Notes: a model not told the origin generated them from the letters alone. A stretch of DNA of 64,000 bases from Rhodobacteraceae bacterium F11138 (GCA_016521575.1 JAEKDP010000005.1:214256-278255); one strand, 5' to 3'. Shown: positions 17,675-27,347, counted from the stretch's first letter. Program-made: numbers and translations.

Positions 17675-18616
17675 CTATTCGTTTTCCGCCAGAAACCGTT
17701 CGGCTTCCAGCGCGGCCATACATCCCATGCCCGCGCTGGTCACAGCCTGGCGGTACTTGTGATCGATCAGATCACCGGCGGCAAACACGCCCGGAATACT
17801 GGTTTCGGTGCTGTCCGGCTTGGTCACGACATAGCCGCCCATGTGGGTTTCCAGCACGTCCTTGACCAGTTCATTGGCAGGCGCGTGACCGATGGCCACG
17901 AAAACACCCTTGGTCGGGATTTCGGTGATTTCACCGGTTTTGACGTGCTTTACCCGCACCGCTTCGACGCCCAGGGGGGAATCGGTGCCGACAACCTCGT
18001 CCAGCGTGTGGAACCAGAGCGGTTCGATCTTCGGGTTTTTCAGCAGCCGGTCGATCAGGATCTTTTCGGCACGCAGTTCGTCGCGGCGGTGGATCAGCGT
18101 CACCTTGGAGGCAAAGTTGGTCAGGAACAGGGCTTCTTCGACGGCGGTGTTGCCACCGCCAATCACCACGATCTCCTGGCCGCGATAGAAAAATCCGTCA
18201 CAGGTGGCGCAGGCGGAAACACCGAAGCCCTTGAACTTGTCCTCGGACGGCAGACCCAGCCATTTCGCCCGTGCGCCCGTCGCCAGAATGACGGCATCCG
18301 CGGTATAGGTGGTGCCGCTGTCGCCCTTGGCGGTGAAGGGACGTTGCGACAGGTCCAGATCGGTGATGATGTCGCCGACAATATCGCAGCCCATCGCCTT
18401 GGCGTGGGCTTCCATCCGCAGCATCAGGTCGGGTCCCTGGACTTCTGAATCGCCGGGCCAGTTTTCGACTTCGGTGGTCGTGGTCAGCTGCCCGCCGGGT
18501 TCGATGCCTTGTACCAGCAACGGATTCAGCATCGCGCGGCTGGCATATACGCCAGCGGTATAGCCCGCAGGCCCCGAGCCGATAATCAGAACCTTGGTGT
18601 GACGCGATTCGCCCAT
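17675..18616 (-). CDS. trxB: Thioredoxin-disulfide reductase
   Basis: A 313-residue flavoprotein that reduces thioredoxin with NADPH. It has the FAD GxGxxG motif at VLIIGSGPAGYTAGVYASRA, the redox pair CATC near residue 140, the NADP motif VIGGGNTAVEEALFL, and the C-terminal FAD motif GVFAAGDLIDHKYRQ. Length is normal. It is divergently placed from an Lrp/AsnC gene across ~215 bases, a pairing often seen in this family. Confidence 0.97.
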   Translation of the reverse strand: MGESRHTKVLIIGSGPAGYTAGVYASRAMLNPLLVQGIEPGGQLTTTTEVENWPGDSEVQGPDLMLRMEAHAKAMGCDIVGDIITDLDLSQRPFTAKGDSGTTYTADAVILATGARAKWLGLPSEDKFKGFGVSACATCDGFFYRGQEIVVIGGGNTAVEEALFLTNFASKVTLIHRRDELRAEKILIDRLLKNPKIEPLWFHTLDEVVGTDSPLGVEAVRVKHVKTGEITEIPTKGVFVAIGHAPANELVKDVLETHMGGYVVTKPDSTETSIPGVFAAGDLIDHKYRQAVTSAGMGCMAALEAERFLAENE

Positions 18617-18832
18617 GACGACCCCCAGTTTGGCACGATGCTTGGGCGCAGGGCCCTTCGGGGTGCCGATATAGCGATGGACTTGCCGGGCTTAAACCCC
18701 CATATCCCGGCAGGTCCGAAAACCGGACGCTGGCAGCCGTCCGGGGTGACAAACTGAACTGCGGGAATGCGAAACTTTATTGCGCGCATCCGCTGCGCTG
18801 CTATAAGAAACGAAAATTTCTGGGAGCAGAAC

Positions 18833-19333
18833 ATGGTCGCAACTCGCCTTGATCCGATTGATCGCAAGATTCTGTCGGAACTGCAGGCTGATGGTCGGAT
18901 GACAAACGTGGAGCTGGCCAAAAGGGTCGGGATCTCGGCGCCCCCTTGTCTGCGCCGGGTCCGCACGCTGGAAGAGGCCGGTCTGATCCGAGGATATCAT
19001 GCGGATGTGGACGCGCGTGAACTTGGGTTCGAAGTCCAGGTTTTTGCCATGGTCGGGCTGGACAGTCAGGCCGAAGCCGAACTCTGCGCCTTTGAAGAAC
19101 GGTGCCGCAACTGGCCGCTGGTGCGCGAATGCCATATGCTGAATGGCGAAGTGGATTTCATCCTGAAATGCGTCGCCCCCGATCTGAGCAGCTTCCAGAG
19201 CTTCCTGACCGGCGAATTGCTCAGCACGCCGAATGTGGCCAGCGTCAAGACATCGCTGGTGATACGGGGGGCAAAGGATGAACCGGGCGTTCCCTTCGAG
19301 ACCCTGGAAGAAAGACTGAGCCGCAGCGCCTGA
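18833..19333 (+). CDS. Lrp/AsnC family transcriptional regulator
   Basis: A 166-residue DNA-binding regulator with the family layout. An N-terminal HTH runs LDPIDRKILSELQADGRMTN then VELAKRVGISAPPCLRRVRT, and a C-terminal RAM (ligand-binding) domain includes VRECHMLNGEVDFILKC. The ATG at 18833 has GGGAG at 18822-18826; a 22-residue upstream extension in frame lacks such a site. It is divergent from trxB and may control it, which is inference from position. The effector is likely an amino acid. Confidence 0.93.
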   Translation: MVATRLDPIDRKILSELQADGRMTNVELAKRVGISAPPCLRRVRTLEEAGLIRGYHADVDARELGFEVQVFAMVGLDSQAEAELCAFEERCRNWPLVRECHMLNGEVDFILKCVAPDLSSFQSFLTGELLSTPNVASVKTSLVIRGAKDEPGVPFETLEERLSRSA

Positions 19334-19344
19334 CTGCCGCGCTT

Positions 19345-20121
19345 TCAGGCATCTCGGGCATTCACCGGCCCGTCACCGCTGCGGCCATGCACCAGCTCCC
19401 CGAAACCGTCTTCCTGTTCAATGTGTGGAAACAGGTTCAGATAGACGCTACGCATCGCCTGGCTGAGCGTGCGCAGCGCGGTGGGACCCGGATGATAGGT
19501 TTCGAACGCCAGCCCGGCCACCCGGATCAGCGCATGGCGCGGCAGGCAGATGTGGAACAGTTCGACCGCCGTGGGCGGGGCGGTTTCGATCACGTTCATG
19601 CCATCCTGGAATTGTTGCACCGGTGTCAAGATCCGCTTTCCGCCGCTCAGCGCCCGCAGATGATCCGGGGTGTGCAGCAACCGCGCGGACGGACCCGCCA
19701 GAACATAGGACACCGGGCGTTGAATGCCGAAACTGTCGGCCATGATTCGCGTCAGTCGCATGTTGCGCCCCTGCGGCCCGGGGCGACCCGGCGCAAGGGT
19801 GGTGCGACCTTTCCAGACCAGCGGTTGGACAGTACCGTCACCGGTCACGATCCCGTCGCCCGGCAGCAGATCTTCGATCGCGACCGCGCCTTTGTCGGTG
19901 TCCACGAGCGTGCCGCGGGAAAAGGCGCAGAATGCGTCTTCGAACAGGGGCAGGGCCGGCGCGATATGGCTGGTTTGCGCTATCCCGCCTTCGGGCATCA
20001 GCGACTGAACCTCATAGCGGCGCATCTGCGGCCTGGGCGTGGGGGCAGAGTGGTCCATTCCGATGGATGCCGAGCGCAAAACGCCGGTAACAGCGCGTGG
20101 CAAAGGAGCAGGCAAAGTCAT
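19345..20121 (-). CDS. Hint-domain (Hedgehog/intein-type) protein
   Basis: A 258-residue protein with a Hint_2 domain starting around residue 65: CAFSRGTLVDTDKGAVAIED then LLPGDGIVTGDGT, followed by SYVLAGPSARLLHTPDHLRAL with the conserved His region, and a C-terminal PGPTALRTLSQA. Such orphan Hint proteins are frequent in Rhodobacteraceae, often with short N-terminal leaders; their function is unknown. Cys at the start of the domain could be the autoprocessing nucleophile, but an extein on the C-terminal side is not obvious. It is convergent with the Lrp gene. Confidence 0.8.
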   Translation of the reverse strand: MTLPAPLPRAVTGVLRSASIGMDHSAPTPRPQMRRYEVQSLMPEGGIAQTSHIAPALPLFEDAFCAFSRGTLVDTDKGAVAIEDLLPGDGIVTGDGTVQPLVWKGRTTLAPGRPGPQGRNMRLTRIMADSFGIQRPVSYVLAGPSARLLHTPDHLRALSGGKRILTPVQQFQDGMNVIETAPPTAVELFHICLPRHALIRVAGLAFETYHPGPTALRTLSQAMRSVYLNLFPHIEQEDGFGELVHGRSGDGPVNARDA

Positions 20122-20372
20122 GTTCTGTCGATCCGTTCAAGCGGGCCGAAGCTGCGTCGGCCCCCACCGACAACGCAGTTCGACACAGGTGTATCAAATC
20201 TGCACGGATACAGTTTTGCTCGAACTTCACTAAAATTGTCAACGAACTGTACGCAGATTGGTTAATCCGCGAGAGCAGTCCGCCTTATACCGGACTCACC
20301 TTTCGCTGCCTGAAATCAGAGATTTCAACGCGCTAGGTGATACGCGATAGATTACGTCAAAGGCGGAACGCT

Positions 20373-21128
20373 TTAGAGACAGATCACCGAGATGAGCCGC
20401 CCATAATCGGCCTCTTTTTCATGCACGCTGCGGCGATAGGAAAAGAACCGGTCGCGGTCGGAATAGGTGCAATGCCGGGTCCATTCCGCCTGTCCGACCC
20501 CGGCCTGACGCAACCGGTAAAGCCCGAAGCCGGGCAGGTCGAAATGCAGCCGGTCACCGGTTCCATTGGCAAAGAAGCGGGCGTTCGCGGGGTCATCATC
20601 CATGAATTCCTCCATGAACTCGGGTCCGACCTCATAGGCGCGCTGACTGATCGAAGGACCGATCACCGCCGCGATGTCCTGACGCGATGCGCCCAGTTCT
20701 TCCATCGCGTCCAGAGTCGCTTCCAGCACCCCGTCCAGCGCGCCCCGCCATCCGGCATGGGCGGCGCCGATCACGCCCGCCCGGCTGTCGGCAAACAGCA
20801 CCGGTTGGCAATCCGCTGTCAGCACGGACAGCGCCAGCCCGGGCGTTCCCGTAACCAAGGCATCGGCGCGGGGTGGCTGTTGTATCGGTGCGGTGACGCT
20901 GATCACGTCGGATGAATGCACCTGATGCACGGCGATCAGGGCGTCGGGGGCGATCTGCATCGCCTCGGCGACGCGGGCCCGATTGATGGCGACCATGTCT
21001 TTCTGATCGGAAGAGCCATTGCCGCAGTTCAACCCGGAAAACACGCCCGAAGACGCCCCGCCGCGTCGGGTAAAGAACCCGTGTCGCAGGGGGGACAGAG
21101 CGTCGGCCGTCAGAATCTCCAAGGTCAT
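20373..21128 (-). CDS. pgeF: Polyphenol oxidase / purine nucleosidase family protein (laccase domain)
   Basis: A 251-residue member of the YfiH/PgeF family, known to edit peptidoglycan precursors and to act on purine nucleosides. It shows FFTRRGGASSGVFSGLN at residues 18-34, AVHQVHSSDVI, TADCQPVLFADS and AAHAGWRGALDGVLEATL with the metal-binding His/Cys residues. The true start is ATG 21128, whose ATGA overlaps the stop of the upstream methyltransferase gene. A longer frame to 21344 lies inside that gene. It is the third gene of an lgt-midA-pgeF set. Confidence 0.92.
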   Translation of the reverse strand: MTLEILTADALSPLRHGFFTRRGGASSGVFSGLNCGNGSSDQKDMVAINRARVAEAMQIAPDALIAVHQVHSSDVISVTAPIQQPPRADALVTGTPGLALSVLTADCQPVLFADSRAGVIGAAHAGWRGALDGVLEATLDAMEELGASRQDIAAVIGPSISQRAYEVGPEFMEEFMDDDPANARFFANGTGDRLHFDLPGFGLYRLRQAGVGQAEWTRHCTYSDRDRFFSYRRSVHEKEADYGRLISVICL

Positions 21129-22192
21129 CGGTCCAATCCGGGTGGTGGAACGCCATCCGCCGGGAACAGGCCCAGCGTTTTGAACAGGTTTCCCATTTCG
21201 TTGGGGTGCGTCAACCGGCGATGTGCGGCGATCAGTGCCGCCAGCTCCGGGTCCTTCAGGTCGCCAGCCAGGGCCTGCGCGCGTGCGGTGATGCCCAGGC
21301 GTTCCAGAAAAACCCCCTGAGTCGTCAAACGCGTATGGCCACATCCTGCCGCACGGGCGGTGGCGGCAAGCGGTTCGAAATCCACATGGGCCGTCAGATC
21401 CGCCTGGCCGGGGTTGGCCAGAACTTCTGCTGGCTGATGGCGCTCCAATGCCTGCAACGTATCCCCCAACGACCGCCAGTCGCCATAATCAAGGATCAGC
21501 CCAGCCCCGCCGCAGCGGGCGATTCGGCGGGCGATGATGTCGATTGTCGTGCAGGCAGCGGGGCAGATTTCAACCAGATCCCCGTCGCTTGTGTCTGCCA
21601 GCCGGTGGGCCAGGGCCGGATTTGGGGCGGAATCGGTCAGCCCGAAGATCAGATCGTCCCCCGAGACGCCGACCCGGCGCTCGCGCCAGCCGTCGCCGTC
21701 TCGCAGGAATTGACGGATCGGCAGGGCATCGAAGAATTCGTTGGCAATCAGGAAAAGGGGGGCGTCCGGCAATTGATCGACGTTGTCCAGCCACTGGGGG
21801 GCGTGAGCGGACAGCGCCTGTGCCTGTTGTTTGCGCAGGGCGGGCGAGGCTTCGATCAGGGTGATGCGGGCTGCCTTGTGAAACCCTTTGATTCCGCGGG
21901 TGGCGCGCAGAAGATCGGCCATCAACGTGCCCCGACCCGGCCCCAGCTCTGCCAGGGTGAAGGGGGTTGGCCGACCCTGATCGATCCAGGCCTGTGCCAA
22001 TGCAAGACCGATCAGTTCGCCGAACATCTGGCTGATTTCGGGGGCGGTGATGAAATCGCCCCCAGCCCCCAGTGGGTCGCGCGTAGTGTAATATCCAAGC
22101 GTGGGATGCAGCAGACAGTCCTGCATATAGCTGGCGATGCTGATGGGCCCGTCCTGCCCGATGCGCTCGATCAGCAATTGTTTCAGCGTCAT
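21125..22192 (-). CDS. SAM-dependent methyltransferase, MidA/NDUFAF7 family
   Basis: A 355-residue enzyme of the family that includes mitochondrial NDUFAF7, which methylates an arginine of complex I. It opens with [20 protein letters not shown] and [22 protein letters not shown] motif I is [18 protein letters not shown] near residue 95, and [14 protein letters not shown] is also typical. The start overlaps the lgt stop by ATGA, and its own stop overlaps the pgeF start, so the three are translationally coupled. Complex I as a target is inference from the family. Confidence 0.9.
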   Translation of the reverse strand: MTLKQLLIERIGQDGPISIASYMQDCLLHPTLGYYTTRDPLGAGGDFITAPEISQMFGELIGLALAQAWIDQGRPTPFTLAELGPGRGTLMADLLRATRGIKGFHKAARITLIEASPALRKQQAQALSAHAPQWLDNVDQLPDAPLFLIANEFFDALPIRQFLRDGDGWRERRVGVSGDDLIFGLTDSAPNPALAHRLADTSDGDLVEICPAACTTIDIIARRIARCGGAGLILDYGDWRSLGDTLQALERHQPAEVLANPGQADLTAHVDFEPLAATARAAGCGHTRLTTQGVFLERLGITARAQALAGDLKDPELAALIAAHRRLTHPNEMGNLFKTLGLFPADGVPPPGLDR

Positions 22193-23079
22193 GCAGTGGC
22201 TCCGCGCCGGGCCCGCAGGATCAGCCACAGACCCAAGACGATCATCGGTAGGGACAGGATCTGGCCCATGGTCAGACCATATCCACCCAGATGCCAGGCC
22301 AGGCCCAGCGGGTTGTCCGCTGTGACGAATTGCGCGTCCGGCTGGCGCACGAATTCGACCAGGAAGCGGGCGGTGCCATAGCCGGCGAAAAAGGTTCCGC
22401 ACACCAGGCCCGGGCGTTTGAATGCGCCGCGCCGATAGACCAGCCACAACAGAACCGCCCCCAGGATCACGCCTTCGAGCGCCGCCTCATAGAGCTGTGA
22501 CGGATGGCGCGCACATAGCCCGGTGACGCCGGGACAGTATTGCGCGGCGGCTCCCGGAAAGATCACGCCCCAGGGCAGATCGGTGGCACGGCCCCAAAGT
22601 TCGGCGTTGTTGAAATTGGCCAGCCGCCCCAGCAGCAAACCGGGCGGAACCGTATGCGCCACCAGATCGGCCACGCTTAGCACCGGCAGTCGATGACGGC
22701 GGGTATAGAGCCAGGCCGCGATGACAACCCCCATCAGGCCGCCGTGAAAGGACATCCCGCCCTGCCAGACGCGCAGGATCTCAAGCGGATTTTCCAGGTA
22801 GTAGCCGGGCTGATAGAACAGCACGAACCCCAGACGCCCGCCCAGAATGACGCCCAGAATGATCCAGGTCAGCAGGTCTTCGATCTGGCCCGGTGTCATG
22901 GGCGCACCGCCATTCAGCCACAACCGGTCCCGGCGCACCGCCGCGACAGCCAGCCGCCAGGCGATGAGGATGCCCACGATATAGGCCAGCGCATACCAGC
23001 GCAGGGCGAATTCGGTTCCGAATACGGAGACCGACACAAGATCCGGGGACAGGTCGGGAAAGTGAAGAACGGCTTGCAT
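22189..23079 (-). CDS. lgt: Prolipoprotein diacylglyceryl transferase
   Basis: A 296-residue inner-membrane enzyme with about seven hydrophobic segments. It transfers diacylglyceryl from phosphatidylglycerol to the lipobox cysteine of prolipoproteins. Signatures are [20 protein letters not shown], the Lgt motif [20 protein letters not shown], and a C-terminal [19 protein letters not shown]. Length is normal. It is the first gene of the lgt-midA-pgeF set, and lipoprotein substrates such as the one at 43819-44001 exist in the window. Confidence 0.96.
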   Translation of the reverse strand: MQAVLHFPDLSPDLVSVSVFGTEFALRWYALAYIVGILIAWRLAVAAVRRDRLWLNGGAPMTPGQIEDLLTWIILGVILGGRLGFVLFYQPGYYLENPLEILRVWQGGMSFHGGLMGVVIAAWLYTRRHRLPVLSVADLVAHTVPPGLLLGRLANFNNAELWGRATDLPWGVIFPGAAAQYCPGVTGLCARHPSQLYEAALEGVILGAVLLWLVYRRGAFKRPGLVCGTFFAGYGTARFLVEFVRQPDAQFVTADNPLGLAWHLGGYGLTMGQILSLPMIVLGLWLILRARRGATA

Positions 23080-23174
23080 GGGCGTCTCAATGCCTTTGGG
23101 TTTGTGCGGAAGTCAACCTTGTCCCGGCGACGCGGATTGCCCATATAGGGGGCATCGTGAAACGGAGACAGCAG

Positions 23175-23423
23175 ATGCAGACCCGCAACAAGATTCTGGA
23201 CGATATTTCTCAGTTGATGACCAATGCGATGGGCGTGGCCCAGGGCGCCAGGGACGAGGCGGAAACGGCGATGAAGTCGATGCTGGACCGCTGGCTGGCC
23301 GATCGCGATTTTGTGACCCGCGAAGAGTTCGACGCGGTGCGCGCCATGGCACAGAAGGCCCGCGAAGAAAACGAGGCGCTTTCGGCCCGCATTGCCGCGC
23401 TGGAGGCCCGGAGCGGGGACTGA
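23175..23423 (+). CDS. ubiK: Ubiquinone biosynthesis accessory factor UbiK
   Basis: An 82-residue BMFP-domain protein that supports assembly of the ubiquinone-synthesis complex. It starts MQTRNKILDDISQLMTNAMG, then a helix with KSMLDRWLADRDFVTREEFD, and ends in a coiled coil (EENEALSARIAALEAR), typical of BMFP trimers. GGAGA at 23164-23168 supports ATG 23175 over an upstream GTG. It is divergent from lgt and is followed by a good terminator. Confidence 0.9.
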   Translation: MQTRNKILDDISQLMTNAMGVAQGARDEAETAMKSMLDRWLADRDFVTREEFDAVRAMAQKAREENEALSARIAALEARSGD

Positions 23424-23739
23424 TCCAAAGGCGGCGCTGACGCGCCATTACATATTCAACCGGTTTGCAGGCGCGGCGCACCATGACGGGGCCGCGCCTT
23501 TTTGTTGGCTGGCAGGACTGTCCGGTGTTCCAGATGCCAACTGGGGCGACATTTCGATGAAATTCGCATGCTATCCACAACTTATTGCGGCTTCCCCCCA
23601 AATAGGGGGTTGTCACAGGACAGCACGCGGCGCACCATATCTGGTATGGACACGGGGGATCGCCCCGGTCTGTAGAGCAGACAGCTAGCGCTTGGGGCGC
23701 TGCAAAGTCCCCTCCGCTAGAGATCAGTGAGGTGGCACC
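23424..23739. other. Intergenic region between ubiK and ybjN
   Basis: It holds the ubiK terminator at 23470-23503. The rest, about 230 bases, is likely the ybjN leader and promoter. The open frames here show no recognisable protein, and no convincing -35/-10 pair was settled. Confidence 0.5.
23470..23503 (+). terminator. ubiK terminator
   Basis: GGCGCGGC (23470-23477) pairs with GCCGCGCC (23491-23498) and is followed directly by a run of five T. The distance from the ubiK stop is about 45 bases. Confidence 0.85.
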
Positions 23740-24240
23740 ATGGCCCTTTCCGAGCAGTATCTGGAAGAAGACATTCACCCGATCGACATCGTCGAGCATA
23801 TCGCGGCCGATCACGATTGGGATTTCGACCGCATCGGCGACGATCAGATCGCGATGGCGGTTGAAGGACAGTGGCGCACATATTCCATCACCCTGGCCTG
23901 GTCGGGCTATGACGAAACCCTGCGCATGGTCTGCACCTTCGAGCTGGAACCGCCCGAAAACAAGATGGCCGAGCTGTACCAGCTGATCAACGAGATGAAC
24001 GATCAGTGCTGGGCCGGGGCCTTTACCTATTGGGGCGAACAGAAATTGATGGTTTATCGATATGGTCTGGTGCTGACCGGCGGGCAGATGGCCAGCCCCG
24101 AACAGATCGACACGATGATCAGTGCCGCCGTCCTGAGCGCGGAGCGGTACTATCCGGCGGTGCAATTGATGGTCTGGGGCAATCGCAGCCCGCGCGAGGC
24201 GATGCAGGTCGCCATTGCAGAGGCCTATGGCCGCGCGTAA
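23740..24240 (+). CDS. YbjN domain-containing protein
   Basis: A 166-residue soluble protein of the YbjN family, which has a T3SS-chaperone-like fold and is linked in enterobacteria to stress responses. It shows the typical N-terminus (IVEHIAADHDWDFDRIGDDQ), a central beta sheet region (YSITLAWSGYDETLRMVCTF), and the family stretch NEMNDQCWAGAFTYW. There is no enzyme motif. GAGGTGGCACC precedes the ATG. It lies 34 bases upstream of proC and may share its transcript. Confidence 0.85.
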   Translation: MALSEQYLEEDIHPIDIVEHIAADHDWDFDRIGDDQIAMAVEGQWRTYSITLAWSGYDETLRMVCTFELEPPENKMAELYQLINEMNDQCWAGAFTYWGEQKLMVYRYGLVLTGGQMASPEQIDTMISAAVLSAERYYPAVQLMVWGNRSPREAMQVAIAEAYGRA

Positions 24241-24274
24241 TACCTGACCCTGAACCGGTCAGGGGAGGGGTTTC

Positions 24275-25090
24275 ATGGACATGACGGGAATAGCCGAACG
24301 CGGGCTTGTCTTATTGGGATGTGGCAAGATGGGGTCCGCCATGCTGGCCGGTTGGCTGGATGGTGGATTGCCCGCAGGGGCGGTCTGGGTGATCGATCCC
24401 AACCCCTCTGAGTGGGTCCGCGCGCAAGGGTTGCATCTGAACGAGGACCTGCCGCCAGATCCGGCGATCGTTCTGGTGGCGGTAAAACCGCAGATGATGG
24501 GCGAGGCGCTGCCGGCATTGGCGGAGTTGGGCGGCGGCGGCACGCTGTTTGTGTCCGTCGCGGCGGGCACTTCGATCGAGACATTCGAGAGCGTCTTTGG
24601 CGCGAATACCCCGATTGTGCGCGCAATGCCGAATACCCCGGCCGCGGTGCAGCGCGGCATCACCGCGCTGATCGGCAACGATGCGAGCCGTGCGGCGGAT
24701 CTGGATCTGGCCGAATCGCTGTTGTCGGCGGTCGGTCAAACCGTGCGGCTGGAGCATGAATCGCAAATGGATGCGGTGACCGGGGTCAGCGGATCGGGTC
24801 CGGCCTATGTGTTTCACCTGATTGAAACCCTGGCGGCGGCGGGTCAGGCACAGGGGCTGTCTGCGGAACTTGCAATGAAGCTGGCCAAGGCGACGGTGGC
24901 CGGTGCCGGCGCCTTGGCCGAGGCCGCAGACGAAGATCCGGCGCAACTGAGGGTGAATGTCACCAGCCCGAATGGCACGACGCAGGCCGCGCTGGAGGTT
25001 CTGATGGACCGATCAGGCGGGTTTCCCCCATTGTTGGAACGTGCGGTCGCTGCTGCCGCGGACAGATCCCGGGAATTGTCCAATGGATGA
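24275..25090 (+). CDS. proC: Pyrroline-5-carboxylate reductase
   Basis: A 271-residue enzyme making L-proline from pyrroline-5-carboxylate with NADPH. The Rossmann motif is VLLGCGKMGSAMLAGWLDGG near residue 13, and the C-terminal signature DAVTGVSGSGPAYVFHLIE near 165 continues to the helix with NVTSPNGTTQAALEVL. GGAGGGG precedes the start. It overlaps the CsaA-like gene by 8 bases, forming a likely proC-csaA-dehydrogenase operon. Confidence 0.96.
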   Translation: MDMTGIAERGLVLLGCGKMGSAMLAGWLDGGLPAGAVWVIDPNPSEWVRAQGLHLNEDLPPDPAIVLVAVKPQMMGEALPALAELGGGGTLFVSVAAGTSIETFESVFGANTPIVRAMPNTPAAVQRGITALIGNDASRAADLDLAESLLSAVGQTVRLEHESQMDAVTGVSGSGPAYVFHLIETLAAAGQAQGLSAELAMKLAKATVAGAGALAEAADEDPAQLRVNVTSPNGTTQAALEVLMDRSGGFPPLLERAVAAAADRSRELSNG

Positions 25091-25421
25091 GATCGGGTTC
25101 GATGATTTTCTGAAGGTCGATATTCGCGTCGGCACCGTGCTGCGGGCCGAGGATTATCCGGAGGCGCGCAAACCGGCCATCAAACTGTGGATCGATTTTG
25201 GCGACGACATTGGCGAACGCAAGACCTCGGCCCAGATCACAGCGCATTACCGGCCCGAAACCCTGATCGGCAAACAGGTTCTGGCGGTGGTCAATTTTCC
25301 GCCGCGCCAGATCGGCAAATTCATGTCCGAGGTTCTGGTGCTGGGCCTACCGGATGACTCCGGGGAAATCGTCCTGATCGGCCCCGACGGGCCGGTGCCC
25401 AAAGGCGGGAGGATGCATTGA
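25083..25421 (+). CDS. csaA: CsaA-like tRNA-binding domain protein
   Basis: A 112-residue stand-alone OB-fold tRNA-binding domain. Family features are DDFLKVDIRVGTVLRAEDYP at residues 6-25, FGDDIGERKTSAQITAHY, and GKQVLAVVNFPPRQIGKFMS then EVLVLGLPDDSGEIVLI. CsaA is proposed to be a chaperone linked to protein export, or to bind tRNA or peptides; its role here is not certain. It is coupled to proC by an 8-base overlap and to the next gene by TGATG-type overlap. Confidence 0.9.
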   Translation: MDEIGFDDFLKVDIRVGTVLRAEDYPEARKPAIKLWIDFGDDIGERKTSAQITAHYRPETLIGKQVLAVVNFPPRQIGKFMSEVLVLGLPDDSGEIVLIGPDGPVPKGGRMH

Positions 25422-26371
25422 TGCGACTGTTGATCACGCGCCCCTTGCCGGACGCGGTGCAGGAGCGGGCCGCCGCCGCGTTCCAATGCGAATTCCGTAC
25501 CGACCAGACCCCGTTGGAGCGCGGCGAACTGATACGCGCTCTGGAAGAATTCGACGTTGTATTACCGACACTCGGGGATCGTTTTTGTTCTGAAATCTTT
25601 GCGGCGGCGCAACAGGTGCGCTGCAAATTGCTGGCCAATTTCGGGGTCGGATACAATCACATCGATGTTGGTGCGGCGCGGAATGCGGGGGTTGCCGTCA
25701 CCAATACGCCGGGCGCGGTCACCGATGCGACAGCCGATATCGCCATGACACTGATCCTGATGAGCGCCCGCCGTGCAGGAGAAGGCGAACGAATGCTGCG
25801 CGCGGGCAAATGGGCTGGCTGGAATCCGACGCAGCTGTTGGGTACCCATGTCACGGGACGCACGGTCGGGATTGTCGGTCTGGGGCGGATCGGTCAGGCG
25901 ATTGCCCGGCGATGCCACTATGGCTTTGGAATGAACGTGCGATACGTGTCGCGGTCGCCCAAGACCGTCGGATTTCCCGCGCAGCGTGTTGACAGCCTGA
26001 CCGAACTGGCGCGCGCGGTCGATATTCTGGTGGTTGCGGTCCCCGGCAGCGCCGAAACACATCATCTGATTGATGCCGACGTGCTGGCGGCCATGCGTCC
26101 GCAAGCCCATCTGGTGAATATCGCCCGTGGCGACGTGGTCGATGAGGCGGCGCTGATCCAGGCCCTGCGGTCCGATGGTATCGCCGGGGCCGGGCTGGAT
26201 GTCTATGAGTTCGAACCGCAGGTGCCCGAGGCGCTGATCGAAATGCAGAATGTGGTGCTGCTGCCTCATCTCGGCACAGCCGCTCTGGATGTGCGGACGG
26301 CAATGGGGAACATGGCGCTGGACAATGTCGCCGCACTTGCAGCGGGAAAACCATTGCCAAACTCGGTCTAA
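25421..26371 (+). CDS. D-2-hydroxyacid dehydrogenase (NAD-binding)
   Basis: A 316-residue oxidoreductase of the D-isomer-specific 2-hydroxyacid dehydrogenase family, possibly glyoxylate/hydroxypyruvate reductase-like. The NAD motif is TVGIVGLGRIGQAIARRCHY near residue 150. The catalytic Arg is in NIARGDVVDE, Glu in YEFEPQVPEA, and His in LLPHLGTA. ATG 25421 has GGGAGG at 25407-25412; the in-frame TTG before it is not needed. Substrate is not resolved. Confidence 0.93.
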   Translation: MRLLITRPLPDAVQERAAAAFQCEFRTDQTPLERGELIRALEEFDVVLPTLGDRFCSEIFAAAQQVRCKLLANFGVGYNHIDVGAARNAGVAVTNTPGAVTDATADIAMTLILMSARRAGEGERMLRAGKWAGWNPTQLLGTHVTGRTVGIVGLGRIGQAIARRCHYGFGMNVRYVSRSPKTVGFPAQRVDSLTELARAVDILVVAVPGSAETHHLIDADVLAAMRPQAHLVNIARGDVVDEAALIQALRSDGIAGAGLDVYEFEPQVPEALIEMQNVVLLPHLGTAALDVRTAMGNMALDNVAALAAGKPLPNSV

Positions 26372-26454
26372 GCCTTTCGTTCTTAGCTTGAACTGTCGCT
26401 TTCAAATCCTTGATTGAAGGCAGAAAAAGTGGAGTTAGGTCAAGGCGGATTGCT

Positions 26455-26676
26455 TTAGGTTCTGGGCTGATCCCGGCGATGATCCCAATCCGGATCTTCG
26501 CGTTTGATCTGCCGCGCGAACCAGATGCCCGCAGGCCAGGCGGCAATCAGCCCGATCGCCGCTGAAACGGCCACGGCACCCCAGCTGTAGTACCCAAGGG
26601 ACAATGCCGCAATCAGGGCCGCACCCGCAACGCAGGCACCGGTAAGGGCGGCCATATAGTGACGTAGACGGTGCAT
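26455..26676 (-). CDS. Small membrane protein, two predicted helices
   Basis: A 73-residue protein that starts MHRLRHYMAALTGACVAGAA and has two hydrophobic stretches (about residues 8-28 and 32-52, the second ending AAWPAGIWFA). A charged tail with KREDPDWDHRRDQ follows. GGGGAACG precedes the ATG. It stands between the hydroxyacid dehydrogenase and thymidine kinase genes. The family is not recognised and the function is unknown; a real gene is likely because of the strong membrane pattern and clean spacing. Confidence 0.6.
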   Translation of the reverse strand: MHRLRHYMAALTGACVAGAALIAALSLGYYSWGAVAVSAAIGLIAAWPAGIWFARQIKREDPDWDHRRDQPRT

Positions 26677-26750
26677 GTGACGTTCCCCTTTCGCGATGTG
26701 ACATGGTGGCGTGATATGCCCCTACAACGCGCAAGACACAGCAAAGTTCC

Positions 26751-27347
26751 TTACTGTTCGTCAGGCACCCGCTTGCCGGTGGCCTCGCGCCAATGGCGGC
26801 GGCACAGGGACACATAGGTTTCGTTGCCCCCGATCTGCACCTGTTCCCCCTCGGTCAGAACCCGCCCCATGTGGTCTTGGCGGATCACCATGGTTGCCTT
26901 GCGCCCGCAGCGGCAGATGGTGCGTACTTCGCGCATCTCGTCGGCCAGGGCCAGGAGCGCGGCCGAGCCGGGAAACAGTTTGCCGCGAAAATCGACACGC
27001 AGGCCATAGGCCAGAACCGGCAGATCCAGATCGTCCACCACACGGGCCAGTTGCCAGACCTGATCGGGCGTCAGGAATTGGGCCTCGTCGATGAAAATGC
27101 AGGCCAGGGCAGCGTCTGTCTGCCGTGTCTGCACCATGGCAAACAGGTCGCTGTCTGCATCGAACACATCCGCCTCGGCGCCAATGCCGATCCGCGAGGC
27201 AATGCGGCCCTGACCGGCGCGGCCATCGATACTGGCCGTCAGCAAATAGGTGTTCATGCCATGTTCGCGATAGTTGTGCGATGCCTGCAACAACACTGTC
27301 GATTTCCCGGCATTCATCGTGGAGTAATTGAAGAAAAGCTTGGCCAT
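26751..27347 (-). CDS. tdk: Thymidine kinase (type II)
   Basis: A 198-residue salvage enzyme that phosphorylates thymidine with ATP. Walker A is in NYSTMNAGKSTVLLQAS at residues 7-23, the DEAQF motif is IFIDEAQFLT, and the lasso/zinc part contains ICRCGRKA and SLCRRHW cysteines. Length and order fit the family. It is divergent from the unknown gene at 27681 and is monocistronic. Confidence 0.96.
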   Translation of the reverse strand: MAKLFFNYSTMNAGKSTVLLQASHNYREHGMNTYLLTASIDGRAGQGRIASRIGIGAEADVFDADSDLFAMVQTRQTDAALACIFIDEAQFLTPDQVWQLARVVDDLDLPVLAYGLRVDFRGKLFPGSAALLALADEMREVRTICRCGRKATMVIRQDHMGRVLTEGEQVQIGGNETYVSLCRRHWREATGKRVPDEQ

